Source: an uncultured Spirochaetaceae bacterium (GTDB taxonomy: Bacteria > Spirochaetota > Spirochaetia > Sphaerochaetales > Sphaerochaetaceae). From it: 37,615 nucleotides of DNA. This document shows positions 30,243 to 37,615 of the stretch, piece after piece. A program made the position numbers and the translations under genes. How positions within the stretch are numbered: the first letter of the stretch is position 1; each line of letters begins with the position of its first letter. The stretch is taken from contig CALXLH010000013.1 in NCBI GenBank assembly GCA_944389145.1, positions 1 through 37,615 of the forward strand. Reading direction: 5' to 3'. The notes under the pieces were generated by a model. It saw only the letters and a program-made list of their open reading frames with translations, ran no database searches and was not told the DNA's origin.

Positions 30243-31439
30243 ATGATAAGCTTCGATTATAACTATATCGCCCAGACAGAGGATGGAAGGATCTGCACGG
30301 ATCTTTATGAGATATCAGAGAAGGATATTCTACGCCTACTTCAAATCTCCGAGATTGAGGCCAATGAGTGCAGGAGGGTAACGGAAAGCTCATGGCGAGG
30401 CGAAACATATTACGCAGACGATGGCAGGCCAGGCAACGAAAAGATAAAAGACCCTCACCTAGCCTTTCATAAAGAGTTAATATACCGAGATGCCAAGACA
30501 GATAGATTCTTGTTTGGCCATATCCACGGAACAGTGATCAGGCAGGCAGAGCGTAACCACTACTTCAGAGGGGAGAATGCCATCTATCCATCAAGCCTAC
30601 CCTCATTCTTCCGCGGTCGTCCTAAGGATCCTGAAAAGAGATTCATATATGACCTGACCGCAGACCTGATGATTGCCGAGTTCGATACGCTCATACACAG
30701 GCTAGACTGTGTCAAGGAATGGGAAAGAAGAGGACTCACAGTACTCACAGAGGTCCTTGCCCAACACTACGGCCTCAAGACCCGATGGCTCGATATAACA
30801 AATGACTTTCCCACTGCCCTTTTCTTCGCATCCTGCTATTTCAAGGATGGGAAATGGCACTACTTCAAGCAGGAGGATATACAAGCCAACAACCAATACA
30901 GCGTGATTTACCAGATGCCCAGGTGGAGAGCCGAAGAGGATCTGATGGTATACACATTGGAGCCATCAATAGAAATCCACCCCATCCTTCCGATAGGCTA
31001 TCAGCCATTTCTGAGATGCAGCAATCAATACGGCTACGGAATACGGATGGATGAGCCCGTTGCCCTTACCTCCATAGGCTTCGAGAAGCTATGCTTCAAG
31101 AAGAGCGCGAAGCTCTCCCGCTGGATCTACGAATACATGGATGGAGGCAGGAAGATATATCCAGCTGACAGCCTTACTCAATTCGAATCAACGCTGAAGG
31201 ACCTCGCCTCAGCAACATCATTCTCAGAGAAAGCCCTCCGAAGTGTCCTCTCAGCACGAAATCAGATGGATGAATATACGCAGATCAAGGAGAAGCTGCA
31301 GAACCACGGAATCACGATAGGAACAACACCCCTATCCCAAGACGTTGAAAGCCTCATAAGGCTCCAGAACAAGCGAGACAGGAACTTCAGCATCCCACCA
31401 TACCTTACAAGGCCTGTGTATACCCCTCCAGAAGACTGA
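30243..31439 (+). CDS. FRG-domain protein
   Basis: This 398-aa protein has an FRG domain at about 107-200: HYFRGENAIYPSSLPSFFRG and LAQHYGLKTRWLDITND, FPTALFFASC. FRG proteins have no proven biochemistry but are often found in defence and mobile regions. The N-terminal 100 and C-terminal 200 residues are without recognised domains. It begins 46 nt after the toxin gene with a weak ribosome-binding site, so it may depend on the toxin-antitoxin transcript. It is convergent with a second FRG gene. Confidence 0.82.
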   Translation: MISFDYNYIAQTEDGRICTDLYEISEKDILRLLQISEIEANECRRVTESSWRGETYYADDGRPGNEKIKDPHLAFHKELIYRDAKTDRFLFGHIHGTVIRQAERNHYFRGENAIYPSSLPSFFRGRPKDPEKRFIYDLTADLMIAEFDTLIHRLDCVKEWERRGLTVLTEVLAQHYGLKTRWLDITNDFPTALFFASCYFKDGKWHYFKQEDIQANNQYSVIYQMPRWRAEEDLMVYTLEPSIEIHPILPIGYQPFLRCSNQYGYGIRMDEPVALTSIGFEKLCFKKSAKLSRWIYEYMDGGRKIYPADSLTQFESTLKDLASATSFSEKALRSVLSARNQMDEYTQIKEKLQNHGITIGTTPLSQDVESLIRLQNKRDRNFSIPPYLTRPVYTPPED

Positions 31440-31497
31440 CTGCATATCCATCTGCCTCAAACAGAGGAAGCCCAAGGCAGGTGAGAAAAGTACCTGA

Positions 31498-33627
31498 TCA
31501 GCGATCATCTATCTCATAGGCAGTGGTCTCGGGACTTCGTCCCATGGTCGCCTTATTGATACCTATGAATTTCAGCTGCTTCTTAATCTCTGGCCTATCG
31601 GTATTAGCTATCTCATATACATCAGCCTTCATCACATACTTCAGGAATGACTTGATTGAAGAGGTTTCATATCCATCCTTCGCATTTTGTTTCTGCACCA
31701 AGAAGCTATAATCATTGAATATGAGATATTTCAGGATATCATCATACCCCTTCCCTAAACTCCCGAAGTATCTTATCGCCAGACCTACATTCCAGAAGTT
31801 GGATAGACCGAAGAGCATAAAGGATCCCTGCTGCGCAACCATCCTATCCGAAGTGGAAACTGGACTTACGAACGTCCCATTGAGAAGATCAATAGGACGA
31901 AGACACATCTTGAACGATGGATATTCATTCAAGACCTTAGCATGAAGTATTAGCATCTCCTCGTTAGCATATTCGCCTGTCTCTGGGTTGATATAGAATG
32001 GCGAATGATCATATTCCTCAAGGAATGAAATCAACGCAGGATCATCAATGTAGAAGATGATATAATTTGGCGATTGCGACATTCCCGATTCCTTATCCTC
32101 ACTACCTGTACTGATGGAGGATATCTCCTTGCATATGAATCTCACGCCCCATAGATCAAAACTCGAATCATCGACAATATCAAAGGAATCGATGATCTTA
32201 TCGATTTTGTGGATCATAGGCTTGATCAAACTATCAAGAGGACAGAAGTATTCACCCGCCTTCTTATGAGCAATGATCCTAATCTCGTTGATTAAGACAT
32301 TCTTAGAACTTTTACAATCACTTAATGCTTTCGATGGCGACTCCTTATCTTTGATTCCAGCTAACAGATTCTGTAGGATTATATGCAGGGTATTAGCTAT
32401 TATCTCTGTCTTCACGGTATGAGTCTTGATCCCATGATAATCCATCATGAATAAAACATAAGCCTGGATGAAATGATCCATCATAGCCTGGAATCTAAGC
32501 TCCTGCTGCTGCCTGGAGTTGAGAAATGGAAGTGCGGATAAGATCCGGCAGGTATCTGAATCAAAAGCCTTGATCTCATCCTTAGCGACGGGAAATCGGA
32601 AGAAGAAGGACGAATTAATACTAAGCTTCGGAGTTCTCTTGTCGTCTTTAGTCAAGCCATCGAATTTATCTTCCTTTATGCTGTTGAAGCTTGAGACCGC
32701 AAAGAACATACTGACCTGGGGATTAGATGAAACATCCATCATCCTCGTTGGAATCAAATAGTGCTGCATCTTAGAAAGCCGCTGAAGATTCGTTATCCCA
32801 TTGTATTCATCCGGATGCTGGCTTATGACAGAAATAAACAGGTTCCTTTCATAATCCTTAGGCTTATTAGCTCTAAGGACAGAAGGCAAAAGAGGATAAT
32901 TCAGTCCAAGCTGTCCTCTATAAAAAACCGATTGATCCGAAGAAAGTGTCAGGTTATTCAGCTTCTGGAGATCCCATAGGCTTTTTAGACTTGATGAATC
33001 ATCACTAGGAGCATCATCCGCAAGCTTAATGGAAAGAGTCAGATAAAAGAATGCCTTTCCACGCCCACCTAATTCCTCTATATCAGAATACTTACTCCAC
33101 TTGAAATCGTATGGATTACTTATCTTGAACGATAAATCATCATATGAATATGTATCCGGATCGACATGACGGCCCCACCAAATCGTCACGTCATCCCTTT
33201 TATTATCTCTATCGCTAGACTTGATATACGACACATCGTTAGTAAGGAAGATGATATAAGCACGATTATTAGGGAATTGCCTCCTATATGCTTCAAGATC
33301 CTGCATGGCACCCCAAAACCGGCAAAGGGTCTGATTTGTGGCAGTACTGGTATCAGGAGCTAAGAAGTAAATTCCATCAAATACGATATTAATACCCCGC
33401 GCCTTATAGAATAAGACAATGGAATAGTCCACCTGACCATATGAAAGAATCATATCTACAGAAGACGTGCCAGCAACATGGGTTATGGATTCAGCCTTCA
33501 CCATCAGGGATGGATACATCCTAAGCGATTCCTCTATGAAAGCAGCCTTGAAATCACGCTTATTCGCAAACACTGGCCTTTGCTTACTAAGACTTTCTAA
33601 AACCCGATCTATATTGAACTCTTCCAT
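31498..33627 (-). CDS. FRG-domain protein with degenerate nuclease-like N-terminus
   Basis: This is a 709-aa protein. Residues about 20-200 resemble a PD-(D/E)XK-like module: SVDMILSYGQVDYSIVLFYKA then NNRAYIIFLTND. In active relatives the strand reads as Asp, then Glu-x-Lys (IELKYK-like). Here it reads IVLFYK, so the Glu and Lys are replaced and the module is probably catalytically dead. An FRG domain follows at about 234-310 (SVFYRGQLGLNYPLLPSVLR and LSKMQHYLIPTRMMDVSSNP). The C-terminal 400 residues are unassigned. AAAGGAGAAAAGGA precedes the ATG. The gene is AT-rich relative to the core genome and lies 38 nt after a 163-aa unknown gene, probably one operon. Confidence 0.8.
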   Translation of the reverse strand: MEEFNIDRVLESLSKQRPVFANKRDFKAAFIEESLRMYPSLMVKAESITHVAGTSSVDMILSYGQVDYSIVLFYKARGINIVFDGIYFLAPDTSTATNQTLCRFWGAMQDLEAYRRQFPNNRAYIIFLTNDVSYIKSSDRDNKRDDVTIWWGRHVDPDTYSYDDLSFKISNPYDFKWSKYSDIEELGGRGKAFFYLTLSIKLADDAPSDDSSSLKSLWDLQKLNNLTLSSDQSVFYRGQLGLNYPLLPSVLRANKPKDYERNLFISVISQHPDEYNGITNLQRLSKMQHYLIPTRMMDVSSNPQVSMFFAVSSFNSIKEDKFDGLTKDDKRTPKLSINSSFFFRFPVAKDEIKAFDSDTCRILSALPFLNSRQQQELRFQAMMDHFIQAYVLFMMDYHGIKTHTVKTEIIANTLHIILQNLLAGIKDKESPSKALSDCKSSKNVLINEIRIIAHKKAGEYFCPLDSLIKPMIHKIDKIIDSFDIVDDSSFDLWGVRFICKEISSISTGSEDKESGMSQSPNYIIFYIDDPALISFLEEYDHSPFYINPETGEYANEEMLILHAKVLNEYPSFKMCLRPIDLLNGTFVSPVSTSDRMVAQQGSFMLFGLSNFWNVGLAIRYFGSLGKGYDDILKYLIFNDYSFLVQKQNAKDGYETSSIKSFLKYVMKADVYEIANTDRPEIKKQLKFIGINKATMGRSPETTAYEIDDR

Positions 33628-33665
33628 TCCTTTTCTCCTTTATCTTCTTTCTGATATCTAGAACA

Positions 33666-34157
33666 TCAATCCTTGTTCAACGGCTGCAGATAACACTCCC
33701 CATCATGGAACATATTTCCAGCCATCCTATATCCCTGCTCCTTGATAAGCTTCTCCGTCATATATTCAACCATAGTTAGATCTGGATAGCAGACGACGAT
33801 GAATGATGGAAATGGCGTTGGATCAGGCTTCCGGGGAGGGAACATATCCTCCATTGCAATATTGTCTTTCGTTTTATCCAAAGGGACGATATACCTTGAT
33901 CTGGTCAATTCAGGTCTCAAAGACCTGTCTCTATAATTCTCCGGCTCATAAAAGATAAATGGAAACTCGTCATATTCAAGGACAGCAACCAGCTTCTTAG
34001 ACTTGACGGAAGGATCATTCGCAGCATCAAGAAGACTGTCCTTATCATTACTGAAATAAGCGTATGATCCGATGGGAGAAGATCCTTTGAAGCCGTTTAG
34101 CAGCTTCCATTGGGATATATCTAATATTTCGTCTGCGGTATATCTATCAAATGCCAT
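33666..34157 (-). CDS. Unknown protein paired with FRG protein
   Basis: This 163-aa protein of no recognised family has mixed alpha/beta composition with aromatic-rich stretches (FPFIFYEPENYRDRSLRPEL, FPSFIVVCYPDLTMVEYM). No signal peptide or membrane segment is visible. It directly precedes the 709-aa FRG gene by 38 nt on the same strand, so a partner or regulator role is the best guess. The ribosome-binding site is weak (AGGTG). It might be the small component of a two-gene defence system. Confidence 0.6.
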   Translation of the reverse strand: MAFDRYTADEILDISQWKLLNGFKGSSPIGSYAYFSNDKDSLLDAANDPSVKSKKLVAVLEYDEFPFIFYEPENYRDRSLRPELTRSRYIVPLDKTKDNIAMEDMFPPRKPDPTPFPSFIVVCYPDLTMVEYMTEKLIKEQGYRMAGNMFHDGECYLQPLNKD

Positions 34158-34189
34158 TGCATCACACCTGAAATAATCCCTAAGTAAGT

Positions 34190-34308
34190 GGGCTGTCCCC
34201 GCACAAGCTAAGAGACAGCCCGTTTATAAACTTTCGGAAGATCAAGGTCGCCCATGATCCTCATTCCTGATCCAATGGGCCGCGTCCGCTCAGGCTAAGA
34301 CACGGCCC
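34190..34308 (-). repeat. Two tandem related hairpins downstream of right cassette
   Basis: Unit one has arms GGGCTGTC and GACAGCCC (34190-34221). Unit two has arms GGGCCGCGTC and GACACGGCCC (34277-34308). Their loops share GCTAAGA, and the sequence after each is alike (CGTTTATAAA versus CGTTCATCAA). They are diverged tandem copies 87 bp apart. They may act as terminators of the lipoprotein cassette or as recombination sites. Unit two equals the hairpin at 38-69. Confidence 0.6.
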
Positions 34309-34363
34309 GTTCATCAATAATCCTGGAAGATCTGGAAACTCTCGTTTGCCAAATCGAATTCCC

Positions 34364-35776
34364 TTAGTCAGTTAGCACGCCTGCATTCGTGTTCGCGCTG
34401 TCATCGATGGTGATTTCAGCAGCATTACCGATCTTAATGGTGTTGTCTCCAGATGCCAGACTGATTGAGGCATCTCCACCATAGATAGCTCCCTTTGCTG
34501 ATGCAGCAGAAATCTGGCTCTTATCTGCAATCACGACAGAATTCGAGCTGAATGTAGAGGTAGCCGTCGCATTGCCGCTGATTCCGCCTGCGTTCTTCGA
34601 TGCAGCCTCGATGGAGCTGGTTCCATTCAGGGTGACTATGTTTCCAGAGAAATCGCTTCCAGAAGAGCTGCCGCAGATTCCACCAGCGCCATCTGTCGTA
34701 CCACTTGCCTTAGACGAGCTAATGCTTGCGTTGCCGTTCAGAGTGACCTTGTTACCAGTAAACGTCACCTTATTCGTTGATTTCATGCCTGTGCTTCCAC
34801 AGATTCCGCCAGCAAAGTAATCAGCTGCGGATATCTTGTTTCCGTTTCCAAGCGTTACCTGATTATCTTCGATAGCTATTGCGCCATACTCAGGATCTGG
34901 GGCTGCTACATCCCAGGAACTTCCCCTCGTGCTATAGCTGGCGATTCCGACGATTCCTCCGACATTATAGTTGCCAGTCCTGGGTCCCTCATAATTCACG
35001 TCAACATCGGATGCGATCACAGAGGTATTCTCAACAACGCAGTCCGATATCTCTCCGCTGTTATAGAGCCTTCCGACCACTCCACCTACTCCCTGAGGAC
35101 CAGTGATCGTGCAGTTCCTAACCGTGATTCCGCTGATGATCGCGTTCTCAGCATATCCCACTGCGATACCGGTCGTATTGGATGTGGAGAACAATGTGCA
35201 GTCCTCGAATACGAGATCCCTAACCTCAGCAGGTGCAGCAGCCGTTCCCTTTACGACGCCGAAGAAGCCGACTGCTACATCAGACTCCTCCGCCTCAGTC
35301 AGAGTTCCATCCTTGACTCCCTCTGGATATGAGAGATCGACTCCCTTTATGACAGCGCCATTTCCGTTGAACTTGCCCTTGAAGAAAGCCCTTGAGTCTT
35401 CAAACTGACTATCCTCATAGTACTTCCTGCTTCCGAAGCCGATGAATGAAGGATCCCCCTTCTTGCTCTCGGAAACCTGCGAGAAATCGAACTCTGCATT
35501 TGCAGGAAGGGTTATATTTGCCCCTTCGAATTCCTCACCGCCATTCACAAGCTCCATAAGGCCATAAAGCTCGTTAGCGGTAGTAAGCTTATATGTCTTA
35601 CCAGAAGTGGACTCACCCTCAGTGAACCAGGACGTATCCGGCTGGGTTGCGATTATCCCGTTAATATGGTTGATCCACTCATCATTCCCGTCATTCGTGA
35701 CGGTGCTATTATCACATCCTACAATCACAAGGAGTGCTACAAGCACCAATGCGATCAGGCCGCCTATCTTTCTCAT
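34364..35776 (-). CDS. GLUG-type repeat lipoprotein (right cassette)
   Basis: This 470-aa lipoprotein is paralogous to the gene at 133-1287. It has the same MRKIGG signal and VIVGC lipobox, then GLUG-like segments (GFFGVVKG, GIAVGYAE, GVVGRLYNSG, GGIVGIAS, GGICGSTG). It has more of these repeats than the left copy, which accounts for the extra 86 residues. The body is Ser/Asn/Gly-rich and fits a right-handed beta-helix surface protein. The ribosome-binding site and upstream palindrome are the same as in the left copy. The stop lies 8 nt further downstream in the repeat, and in a different frame, than in the left copy. Confidence 0.87.
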   Translation of the reverse strand: MRKIGGLIALVLVALLVIVGCDNSTVTNDGNDEWINHINGIIATQPDTSWFTEGESTSGKTYKLTTANELYGLMELVNGGEEFEGANITLPANAEFDFSQVSESKKGDPSFIGFGSRKYYEDSQFEDSRAFFKGKFNGNGAVIKGVDLSYPEGVKDGTLTEAEESDVAVGFFGVVKGTAAAPAEVRDLVFEDCTLFSTSNTTGIAVGYAENAIISGITVRNCTITGPQGVGGVVGRLYNSGEISDCVVENTSVIASDVDVNYEGPRTGNYNVGGIVGIASYSTRGSSWDVAAPDPEYGAIAIEDNQVTLGNGNKISAADYFAGGICGSTGMKSTNKVTFTGNKVTLNGNASISSSKASGTTDGAGGICGSSSGSDFSGNIVTLNGTSSIEAASKNAGGISGNATATSTFSSNSVVIADKSQISAASAKGAIYGGDASISLASGDNTIKIGNAAEITIDDSANTNAGVLTD

Positions 35777-35810
35777 CTTTTCCCCTCTGTCCCCTTTCCA
35801 GGTTCCATAA

Positions 35811-35832
35811 GGGCCCAGCCTAGGCTGAGCCC
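35811..35832 (-). terminator. Palindrome between right HTH and GLUG lipoprotein genes
   Basis: It is identical in arms to the palindrome at 1322-1343 and in the same position relative to both genes. Conservation supports a function in the cassette transcript. Confidence 0.5.
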
Positions 35833-35872
35833 AAAAGCATAAAATATTCGGAAGAGCTTAACTCTCTTCTAC

Positions 35873-36067
35873 CTATTTCATCCCGTACGCCCAGGACGTG
35901 TCTCCCGATGCATACCTCCGTCTGTAGTCCCTGACGGTGTAGGTGTTGAGGCCGGTTATCGTCGCCGTCCTCTTGTACCCGTTCCCCTTCTCGAAGAGAT
36001 CCAGGCATTCCTTCCTCTTCTCGACGGGAATCCTTGGTTTCCGGAGGGACGTAGTGACTTCTTCCAT
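35873..36067 (-). CDS. Small helix-turn-helix protein (right cassette)
   Basis: This 64-aa protein is almost identical to the copy at 1385-1579: residue 19 is Lys and residue 51 is Arg here. Nineteen synonymous base changes in 17 codons separate the genes, against two amino-acid changes, both conservative. It has the same strong AAGGAGGAGGAG ribosome-binding site. It is in the same place between the Ig-like and GLUG lipoprotein genes. The preserved reading frame and protein show it is under purifying selection. The function is unknown; DNA binding is expected. Confidence 0.82.
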   Translation of the reverse strand: MEEVTTSLRKPRIPVEKRKECLDLFEKGNGYKRTATITGLNTYTVRDYRRRYASGDTSWAYGMK

Positions 36068-36089
36068 CTCCTCCTCCTTCCTGAACGCT

Positions 36090-36113
36090 TGAGGCCCGGT
36101 TTCCCAGGCCTCA
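36090..36113 (-). promoter_or_regulatory. Hairpin in the leader of the right HTH gene
   Basis: It has the same TGAGGCC/GGCCTCA stem as at 1602-1625, directly upstream of the HTH ribosome-binding site. Confidence 0.5.
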
Positions 36114-36143
36114 GCCCTCGTCAGGATTTCCTATTGAGTAAAC

Positions 36144-37490
36144 TCAAACTGTTGCAATCTTCGATGTTACTGTCTTGCTGAATCCACCAGCAGAAACAGT
36201 TACGGTTACCGGAGTACCTTCAAGATAATCCTTCGAAGAGAATGTAGTAGGATTAATCGTATAACCGTTAGTCGTAGCATTCAGCTTAAGCGTCTGGCCA
36301 GCAGTCTTGGAAGCCATCTCATAGGCTACCGTGAAGTCAGCAGGAGCAGTTGCAGTAGTTGCACTATAGTCTGTATCAAGAGTGAATCCAGTAGATCCAA
36401 CAGTGACTACAAGTCCAGTGATACTATCCTTCTCAACAGGAACGCTAGCAGAAACAGCGACCTGCTTGAAATCAGGAACAACACCCTTTGCAGACTCAAG
36501 CTTTGCCCAGACCGTTACGGAAGTTGCGCCAGTGAGGTCAAGGGATGTAATGTCTGTGGAATAAGTACCATTCTGTGTAAGCGAATACTTAACCACATTG
36601 GCTCCAACCAAAGAAGAAGAAAGCGCAACTCCCTCCTGGCCGTTTACCATGACACCCTTTGCAACTACATCATCAGCAGACAGCTTTGTTGCAGAAGCGA
36701 GGCTAGACTCATCAATACCATAGTAGAGAACATAGTCATCAGCGACATCGACATAGATTGAGCTTACAGCATTGTCACTGTATGTCACTGGATAGTAATC
36801 AACAGCGCTTGTTCCAGCCATGGAAACCTGAACGACAGCATCCTTACCACTCAAGGTCGTTGCTGCAGCGGTTGCCCAATTAGCTCCAGAGATAGCAGCA
36901 AAGCCAGTCTCTGTTCCTGTAGTTACGGTACCAAGAACAGCAATATAATCATCTGCATCGATAACCTTCTCGCTGGTTCCGTTGTAGGTAGCAGTCACTA
37001 CAAGATCGGTCTTGTCAACAAGCGTATACGAATAGTAATCGCCGCCCTCTACCGTGCTTGTAGCATCAACAGCAACAGCACCTACCTGTGAGATCGTGTA
37101 ATATGCATCCTTGACAGTGTCAGCCTTTGCATCAACAGTGATCTTCTCGATTTCATAAACAGACACTGGAACCTTGATGGAAGGAACCGTCACCGCTCCC
37201 GTATAGGAGAAGACAGCCTCATCGTCACCCTTCGCGAAAGCCTTGGTTGCCGAGAAGAGGGTAGAAGCCATGTTCTCAATTACGACGTTTCCGGCTGCAT
37301 CATAGCCAGTGAAGGTGAAGTCTGCCGGATCAGGAGTCTCGCCAACAAGATAATCCGTAGCTGTCTTCTCAACAGCCTCGATATAGGCAACATCAAGCTG
37401 TGACGCACCAGAATTAGCAGTGCTGTTGTCGCAAGCCGCGAAGCCGAATACGACGGCAAGAGCAAGCATTGCAATCATCAACTTTCTCAT
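36144..37490 (-). CDS. Ig-like (Big_3-type) repeat lipoprotein (right cassette)
   Basis: This 448-aa lipoprotein is paralogous to the gene at 1687-3090. The signal peptide and first residues (lipobox GFAAC, then DNSTANSGASQLDVAYIEA) are shared, but the body diverges and is 19 residues shorter. Beta-rich Ig-like patterns include ITVDAKADTVKDAYYTI and LVVTATYNGTSEKVIDADDY. The ATG at 37490 with GGAGG 9 nt upstream was preferred over a frame starting at 37568 that would run through the promoter. The promoter spacer is 18 nt here against 19 in the left copy. Confidence 0.86.
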   Translation of the reverse strand: MRKLMIAMLALAVVFGFAACDNSTANSGASQLDVAYIEAVEKTATDYLVGETPDPADFTFTGYDAAGNVVIENMASTLFSATKAFAKGDDEAVFSYTGAVTVPSIKVPVSVYEIEKITVDAKADTVKDAYYTISQVGAVAVDATSTVEGGDYYSYTLVDKTDLVVTATYNGTSEKVIDADDYIAVLGTVTTGTETGFAAISGANWATAAATTLSGKDAVVQVSMAGTSAVDYYPVTYSDNAVSSIYVDVADDYVLYYGIDESSLASATKLSADDVVAKGVMVNGQEGVALSSSLVGANVVKYSLTQNGTYSTDITSLDLTGATSVTVWAKLESAKGVVPDFKQVAVSASVPVEKDSITGLVVTVGSTGFTLDTDYSATTATAPADFTVAYEMASKTAGQTLKLNATTNGYTINPTTFSSKDYLEGTPVTVTVSAGGFSKTVTSKIATV

Positions 37491-37525
37491 TTCTAAAATC
37501 CTCCGAATGAATCTTTGATGCACTA

Positions 37526-37555
37526 AGCCTACCCCCCCCCGTAGGCTTTTGTCAA
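37526..37555 (-). promoter_or_regulatory. Promoter with G-tract spacer, right cassette
   Basis: TTGACA (37550-37555) and TAGGCT (37526-37531) are separated by 18 nt, which include nine consecutive G (37532-37540). It matches the left copy but for the tract length. Confidence 0.8.
37532..37540 (-). repeat. Homopolymeric G9 tract inside the promoter spacer
   Basis: Nine C are read on the plus strand. The left copy has ten. Confidence 0.9.
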
Positions 37556-37615
37556 GTGCTTTTTTCACTTTTTGACGCTTTTATGCAAGTTGGTGCCTTC
37601 TGTGCTATCTCCTTT

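Larger units (their letters stand above)
34240..37615 (-). repeat. Right copy of duplicated three-gene cassette
   Basis: This is the same order and orientation as 1-3217, transcribed leftwards. Conserved blocks are the promoter through the Ig-like lipoprotein signal peptide, the HTH gene with its hairpins, the start of the GLUG lipoprotein, and the terminal hairpin. The copy reaches the window end. Confidence 0.93.

Noticed and set aside
1-37615. CRISPR array, tRNA or rRNA genes
   Set aside because: No regularly spaced repeats, cloverleaf-like sequences or rRNA segments were seen when reading both strands.

Overview
The window looks like chromosomal DNA of an anaerobic, fermentative spirochaete (Sphaerochaeta/Treponema-like). 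This is a moderate-confidence inference. It rests on the many short-lipobox lipoproteins, a multi-subunit [FeFe]-hydrogenase next to a Rex repressor, and the gene styles seen. No rRNA or tRNA is present to settle it.

Both ends carry copies of one three-gene cassette, on the minus strand: an Ig-like lipoprotein, a 64-aa helix-turn-helix (HTH) protein and a GLUG-type lipoprotein (left copy about 1-3217, right copy about 34240-37615). Each cassette is headed by a TTGACA promoter whose -35/-10 spacer is largely a G homopolymer, 10 G on the left and 9 G on the right, giving spacers of 19 and 18 nt. This is the architecture of a phase-variable promoter. The lipoproteins keep near-identical signal peptides but diverge in the body. 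The HTH genes differ at 17 synonymous codons and only 2 amino acids. This looks like a variable surface-antigen cassette family and is the most interesting signal in the window.

Between the copies, 3.3-7.8 kb holds envelope genes (lipoproteins, a small outer-membrane barrel, a PTS EIIA and a membrane protein). From 7.8 to 13.5 kb lies an HndABCD-type NAD(P)-linked [FeFe]-hydrogenase operon with a divergent rex; its thioredoxin-like ferredoxin subunit has lost every cysteine. From 13.5 to 20.1 kb are an OGG1-type glycosylase, a secreted endonuclease/phosphatase-fold lipoprotein, clpP, a purine permease divergent from adenine deaminase, recX and a small exported protein.

From 20.2 to 34.2 kb, housekeeping blocks (rplM-rpsI, pcrA/uvrD-like helicase and rimO) alternate with accessory genes. 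These are a decayed DUF4143 AAA ATPase, an AbiF/AbiD-type HEPN protein with a tiny upstream ORF or RNA, an AAA-PD-(D/E)XK protein, a SprT-DUF2786 protease, a RelBE-like toxin-antitoxin pair, and two convergent FRG-domain proteins with a 163-aa unknown partner. The AT-richer 20.2-22.1 and 29.6-34.2 kb stretches resemble a defence island. I saw no CRISPR array, tRNA or complete insertion sequence.
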